DNA from: CAYMLL01 sp964390645 | Lineage (GTDB): Bacteria > Planctomycetota > UBA8108 | Assembly: GCA_964390645.1 (NCBI GenBank) | Contig: CAYMLL010000039.1 | Span: forward strand, 1 to 33,519 | Direction: 5' to 3' | DNA length: 33,519 bases | In this document: positions 30,103 through 33,519 of the stretch, in pieces | How positions within the stretch are numbered: position 1 is the first letter of the stretch | How the letters are laid out: each line of letters begins with the position of its first letter | Translations under genes and position numbers: made by a program | The notes under the pieces: generated by a model | Told to the model about the DNA's origin: nothing | The model's database searches: none | The model's input: only the letters and a program-made list of their open reading frames with translations

Positions 30103-30465
30103 TCGTCGGAGCTGCGCTGATCGTCGGAGCTGCGCTGATCGTCGGAGCTGCGCTGATCGCGCGAGCCCGCCCCGCGATGACGTCATGACGTCGGCAGGGC
30201 GCCGCGCGTTGACGAAGCGCGATCGTTGACGCTCCGAGCCGGCTCCGTCGTGAGCACGGTTCCCGTAGATGTCGACCCGGCCGGCGTCTCGATGGACCAG
30301 CGGCCGGGGAATCGGCCGCACGGGCCCGTCCTCCCCGGATCCTTCCTCGGCGGGGATGCTCGAGAGCACTTCGCCCGCCAGGCGCACCTTCGACGACACC
30401 GGCTCGACGACTCGTTCGAGAATCTTCTCGCGCTCCTCTTCCTCTCTTGCTCGCCCGGACCTCAT
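30073..30465 (-). CDS. Hypothetical small charged protein, convergent with and overlapping rpsR
   Basis: A 130-residue frame whose ATG (30465) has GGGGAG seven bases upstream, a good ribosome-binding site. The N-terminus is a strongly charged helix (RAREEEEREKILERVVEP), followed by VSSKVRLAGEVLSSIPAEEG and a Pro/Arg-rich middle. The C-terminal tail is four copies of RSAQLR, encoded by the 18-bp repeat array. The last 30 bases overlap the 3' end of rpsR. I do not recognise a family. Third positions are GC-rich, supporting coding, but the frame could be an accident of composition. There are no signal peptide or membrane segments. Confidence 0.45.
   Translation of the reverse strand: MRSGRAREEEEREKILERVVEPVSSKVRLAGEVLSSIPAEEGSGEDGPVRPIPRPLVHRDAGRVDIYGNRAHDGAGSERQRSRFVNARRPADVMTSSRGGLARSAQLRRSAQLRRSAQLRRSAQLRVVGQ
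30088..30159. repeat. Four perfect 18-bp tandem repeats at the rpsR 3' end
   Basis: Unit TCGGAGCTGCGCTGATCG, four identical copies. The first copy supplies the last four codons and TGA of rpsR, and the following copies repeat the same stop in frame. On the minus strand they encode RSAQLR repeats in the hypothetical gene. Each unit contains a short AGC/GCT inverted repeat. Confidence 0.97.
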
Positions 30466-30507
30466 CGTTCTCCCCGAAGGCCGGGAGCGGGCCCCGCGGC
30501 AGACGCT

Positions 30508-30552
30508 CCGGGTCAGACCCGGTCAGGTCCGGGGGGTGTCAACACGCCCCCG
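30508..30552. promoter_or_regulatory. Palindrome and hairpin cluster between the esterase and hypothetical genes
   Basis: CCGGGTC-A-GACCCGG (30508-30522) is a perfect 7-bp-arm palindrome. Beside it, GGGG-GTGT-CA-ACAC-GCCCC (about 30532-30550) forms a stem with one mismatch. The minus strand also reads TTGACA at 30542-30537, a perfect -35 box, but no good -10 follows. The cluster may be an operator for the hypothetical gene (43 bases upstream of its ATG) or a terminator for the esterase-propeller gene. Confidence 0.35.
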
Positions 30553-30657
30553 AACAGCGGGATGGCCCACGTCACCCGACCGGGCCCCCGAAAACCGCGA
30601 AGTCCGGGGCTCCGTGCCCTTCGGGTCCCGGCTGTCTGACGTCACGACGAGCCCCCG

Positions 30658-32376
30658 CTACCTCACACCCCTCACCCGGGTCCTCAAGCCGTACAGTGAA
30701 TCCATCGCCGTGATGAAGAGCGTTCGCCGGTCCTCTCCGCCGAAGCAGACGTTCGCCGTCCAGCCCTCGTCGATCGCGATGTGATCGATCTTCCTCCCCG
30801 CAGGGTCGAAGACCGTCACGCCCTTGCCGGTGAGGTAGACGTTCCCTTCAGCGTCGATCGTCATGCCGTCCGAGCCCATGTCGACGAAGAGCCGGCGGTT
30901 CGTCAGCGTCCCATCGGGGCGTACCGTGTACATCCAGGTCTTCTTGCCACCGATGTCCGACACGTAGAGCCCGCGACCGTCCGCGGTGCCGACGATGCCG
31001 TTCGGACGTTGCAAGCCCTCGGCGACCCGGCGCAGACGTTTGCGGTCCGGAGGCAGGTAGTAGACGTGCTCGCCGTCCTGCTCCTTTGGCCCACGCTCCC
31101 AGTATCCCCGCTTGTAGAACGGATCGGTGAAGTAGACGCCGCCGTGGGCGTCGATCCACAGGTCGTTGGGAGCGTTCAGGAGCTTGCCGTCATGGTCCTT
31201 GACGAGTACGGTCGACTTCCCGTCGGGCGTGATGGACCAGAGCTCGTTTTTCTCGTCGGCGCACGCGATGAGATTGCCGTGGTGGTCGAAGTAGAGCCCG
31301 TTGGAGCGGCCGCAGGGATTCAGGAATGTCGACAGCTTGCCGTCGGTTGACCACCGCAGGATCCGGTCGTTCGGCTGATCCGTGAAGTACACGTCGCCCC
31401 TGGCGTCAACGGCGGGTCCCTCGGTGAACCGGAAGCCTTCAGCGAGCCGCTGCACCCTGGCCCCGCGTGCGGCGATCGAATCGCCCGTGCGCCAGAGCCA
31501 GCGCAACGAGTCCGGCAGGATCGCCCCGCCGTGCTTGCCGCTGTGCCCACCCTCGCCCCAGACGAAGCGGTGGTCGTACCCGGCGTGGCGCAACGCAGCC
31601 TCCATCTGTCGATTCGCCAGCGGCCAGCTGCCGTGCGCGTTGTCGAGATCACCGGCTCCGTCCTGGAGCAAGACTCGAATCGGCTTCGGATCGGTCTTGC
31701 GGATCAGCGCCGGATAGACGTGTCCTCCGCGGATGTTCGTGAAACTGCCGACGTGACTGAGAACCTTGCGAAAGGCGTCGGGACGCTCCCATGCGACGGT
31801 CCACGCGCAGATTCCGCCGGAGCTGATGCCACAGATCGCCCGCTGGTGAGGATCGTCGGTCAGCCGGTAGCTCTTGCCGACGACCGGGAGGATCTCCTCG
31901 AGGAGAAAGCGGGCGTAGTGATCCGACAGACTGTCGTACTCGAAGCTGCGATTCTCCGGTCGAGGACGCCAGCCGGGCTTCTCGGGCAGCACCTCCTTCT
32001 TGTGCCCCGGGTCGATGAAGATGCCGATCGTCACCGGCATCTCGCCGCGGTGAATCAGGTTGTCCAGAACGATCGGCGCTCGGAACGGACCGTTCTCGCC
32101 AACGTACGCGTGTCCGTCCTGAAAGACCATCACGGCGGCAGGCCTCTCGCCGTCGTACTGCGCGGGCACGTAGACCCAGTAGCGCCGGATCGTCCCCTCG
32201 AAGATCTCGCCACGCCAGACGTGCTCGACCACCTTCCCCCGCGGCACGCCCTGCTGACGCTTCGAGTCCGCCCCGATCTCGTAGATCTCGTCTCCCGCGG
32301 ACGCCGGACGCGTCCCGCAAGCACCGAGAACGACTCCGAGGCACACCACCACACGGATCGCATCTCTCGTGAACAT
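30658..32376 (-). CDS. Secreted esterase (enterochelin-esterase-like) fused to an SMP-30/gluconolactonase propeller
   Basis: A 572-residue protein with two enzyme-like domains. The N-terminus is a signal with a possible lipobox (VLGAC, C20). Residues about 45-300 form an alpha/beta-hydrolase of the esterase D/Fes/IroE type: nucleophile S185 in CGISSGG, an acidic candidate in GAGDLDNAHG, and a His candidate in GEGGHSGKHGG. Residues about 308-565 are an SMP-30/gluconolactonase/LRE-like propeller (EGPAVDARGDVYFTDQPNDRI, NAPNDLWIDAHGGVYFTDP, RPNGIVGTADGRGLYVSD). Members hydrolyse esters or lactones with a divalent metal. The combination suggests hydrolysis of a sugar-linked ester or lactone outside the cytoplasm, but the substrate is unknown. 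It follows proS on the same strand after 68 bases. Confidence 0.88.
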   Translation of the reverse strand: MFTRDAIRVVVCLGVVLGACGTRPASAGDEIYEIGADSKRQQGVPRGKVVEHVWRGEIFEGTIRRYWVYVPAQYDGERPAAVMVFQDGHAYVGENGPFRAPIVLDNLIHRGEMPVTIGIFIDPGHKKEVLPEKPGWRPRPENRSFEYDSLSDHYARFLLEEILPVVGKSYRLTDDPHQRAICGISSGGICAWTVAWERPDAFRKVLSHVGSFTNIRGGHVYPALIRKTDPKPIRVLLQDGAGDLDNAHGSWPLANRQMEAALRHAGYDHRFVWGEGGHSGKHGGAILPDSLRWLWRTGDSIAARGARVQRLAEGFRFTEGPAVDARGDVYFTDQPNDRILRWSTDGKLSTFLNPCGRSNGLYFDHHGNLIACADEKNELWSITPDGKSTVLVKDHDGKLLNAPNDLWIDAHGGVYFTDPFYKRGYWERGPKEQDGEHVYYLPPDRKRLRRVAEGLQRPNGIVGTADGRGLYVSDIGGKKTWMYTVRPDGTLTNRRLFVDMGSDGMTIDAEGNVYLTGKGVTVFDPAGRKIDHIAIDEGWTANVCFGGEDRRTLFITAMDSLYGLRTRVRGVR

Positions 32377-32444
32377 CGCGTCGACTCCCTTGGGGACTTC
32401 GCTGACTCGCGACAGCCGACTCGCGTCGACGGCCTGGCAAGGGC

Positions 32445-33519
32445 TCAGTAGGCCCTTGCGAAGACGCAGCGACGCACGGCCGGCTTGCCGCTGAAAATAC
32501 AGGCCCCGGGATCATCCTCGCCGTCGACCGGGACGCAACGAGGTGTCACGTTGAGCTCCTTGAGGAGCTCCGCCCCGGAGCCGTCGTCCGCGAAGTAAGA
32601 GAGCGCGAAGCCCCCGTCATTCTCGAAGAAATCGCGGAACTCGTCGACCGTGTCGATGCGCGTCGTTCGCTCCTCGCGGAAGGTCCTGGCGCGCTCCAGA
32701 AGCGTGCTCTGGATGTCCGTGAGCGTCCCCGCGATCGTGCCCACGAACTCGGCCCGGTCGACGCCACCCTTCTCCTTCGGTCCGCGGTCGCGCCGGCCGA
32801 CGAAGACCGAGTTGGACGCCATGTCCCGCGGACCGACCTCGACACGCACGGGCACGCCCTTCTTGATGTGCTGCCAGATCTTCTCGCCACCACGCAGGTC
32901 GCGATCATCGAGCTCGACACGCACCTTCTCGTCATCGTACTCCTGCGCCTCGAGCTCGCTCTTCAGCGACTCGCAGTACTCCAGGACCTTCGCACGCTCG
33001 TCATCGGCTCGGTAGATCGGCACGATGACGACGTGCTTCGGCGCCAGCTTGGGGGGAAGCACGAGGCCGTCGTCGTCGGAGTGCGTCATGACCAGGCCGC
33101 CCACGAGACGTGTCGAAACTCCCCACGACGTCGTCCAGGCGAAGACTTCACGGCTCTCCTCGTTGAGGAACTTGATCTTGCAGGCCCGGGCGAAATTCTG
33201 GCCGAGGAAGTGCGACGTTCCCGCTTGCAGGGCCTTGTGGTCCTGCATCATCGCCTCGATCGTGTACGTGTCGACTGCTCCGGGGAAGCGCTCGTCCCGG
33301 GTCTTCTCACCCTTGATGACCGGCATCGCCATGTAGTCGTGAGCGAAGTCGGCGTAGACATCGAGGATCTTCAGCGTCTCCTCGACGGCCTCATCGACTG
33401 TCGCGTGGACCGTGTGCCCCTCCTGCCAGAGAAACTCGGTGGTGCGCAGGAAGAGCCGCGTGCGAAGCTCCCAGCGAACGACGTTCGCCCACTGGTTGAC
33501 GAGAATCGGCAAGTCACGA
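32445..33519 (-). CDS. proS: Prolyl-tRNA synthetase, archaeal/eukaryotic-type, 5' partial
   Basis: The last 358 or so residues of a class II prolyl-tRNA synthetase. The frame stays open to the window edge, and its first visible codons (RDLPILVNQWANVVRWE) are internal family sequence, so the start lies outside. The catalytic-core parts visible are motif 2 (RTRLFLRTTEFLWQEGH), the proline/ATP site segment VDTYTIEAMMQDHKALQAGTSH, and motif 3 in THSDDDGLVLPPKLAP. The anticodon-binding domain (HVVIVPIYRADDERA) and a C-terminal domain ending in FARAY follow. The short form without the bacterial insertion domain, with a C-terminal Tyr, is the archaeal/eukaryotic-like type found in a number of bacterial lineages. 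It charges tRNA-Pro in the cytoplasm. Confidence 0.95.
   Translation of the reverse strand, partial: RDLPILVNQWANVVRWELRTRLFLRTTEFLWQEGHTVHATVDEAVEETLKILDVYADFAHDYMAMPVIKGEKTRDERFPGAVDTYTIEAMMQDHKALQAGTSHFLGQNFARACKIKFLNEESREVFAWTTSWGVSTRLVGGLVMTHSDDDGLVLPPKLAPKHVVIVPIYRADDERAKVLEYCESLKSELEAQEYDDEKVRVELDDRDLRGGEKIWQHIKKGVPVRVEVGPRDMASNSVFVGRRDRGPKEKGGVDRAEFVGTIAGTLTDIQSTLLERARTFREERTTRIDTVDEFRDFFENDGGFALSYFADDGSGAELLKELNVTPRCVPVDGEDDPGACIFSGKPAVRRCVFARAY

Noticed and set aside
30088..30159. CRISPR-like array
   Set aside because: The 18-bp units are directly adjacent with no spacers.
30178..30192. TGACGTCA followed by TGACGTC as a regulator site
   Set aside because: It lies inside a probable coding frame, far from any start, and short palindromes are frequent in this base composition.

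Overview
The window reads as chromosomal DNA of a high-GC member of the Planctomycetota or a close relative. The main evidence is a DUF1501 / DUF1549-DUF1553 (PSD1) / planctomycete-type cytochrome (PSC1) gene set, plus a hydrazine-synthase-alpha-like propeller protein that ends in a planctomycete-style dockerin repeat. GC-rich third codon positions give long antisense ORFs almost everywhere. About twenty protein genes are supported. I saw no rRNA, tRNA, CRISPR array, insertion sequence or phage gene.

Layout: (1) 1-1849 (+): the end of a group II PLP-dependent decarboxylase, coupled by a GTGA overlap to a 2-oxoglutarate/Fe(II) oxygenase-like gene. (2) 1871-3604 (-): a beta-hydroxyacid dehydrogenase and a class I methyltransferase. 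(3) 3788-12095 (+): a run of secreted or surface proteins: DUF1501, PSD1, a cytochrome/WD40/PPC protein interrupted by one in-frame TGA, and a HAD-type lipoprotein phosphatase. (4) 12134-17508 (-): an M42 aminopeptidase, a ferrochelatase with a Cys-rich insertion, and a secreted M14 carboxypeptidase. (5) 17507-19288 (+): a secreted propeller-like protein and a MazG-type pyrophosphohydrolase. (6) 19341-21477 (-): glycogen debranching enzyme glgX, broken by a 10-N assembly gap. (7) 21811-24732 (+): the HzsA-related heme/dockerin protein. (8) 24748-28636 (-): a secreted nuclease-type lipoprotein and an FMN glutamate-synthase-like protein. (9) 28767-30102 (+): a small lipoprotein, then an isolated rpsR (ribosomal protein bS18) with its own promoter and structured leader. 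(10) 30073-33519 (-): a small hypothetical gene that overlaps the rpsR end through an 18-bp tandem repeat, an esterase-gluconolactonase fusion, and the end of an archaeal/eukaryotic-type prolyl-tRNA synthetase.

Much of the content is export and surface biology: signal peptides, lipoboxes, CxxCH or CNxGxCH heme motifs, propellers and a dockerin. This fits a heterotroph that degrades polymers. The spots most worth a second look are the in-frame TGA at 10996, the rpsR leader and 3' repeat, the HzsA-like protein, and the regulatory-looking sequence ahead of glgX. I cannot demonstrate a wholly new system from sequence alone.
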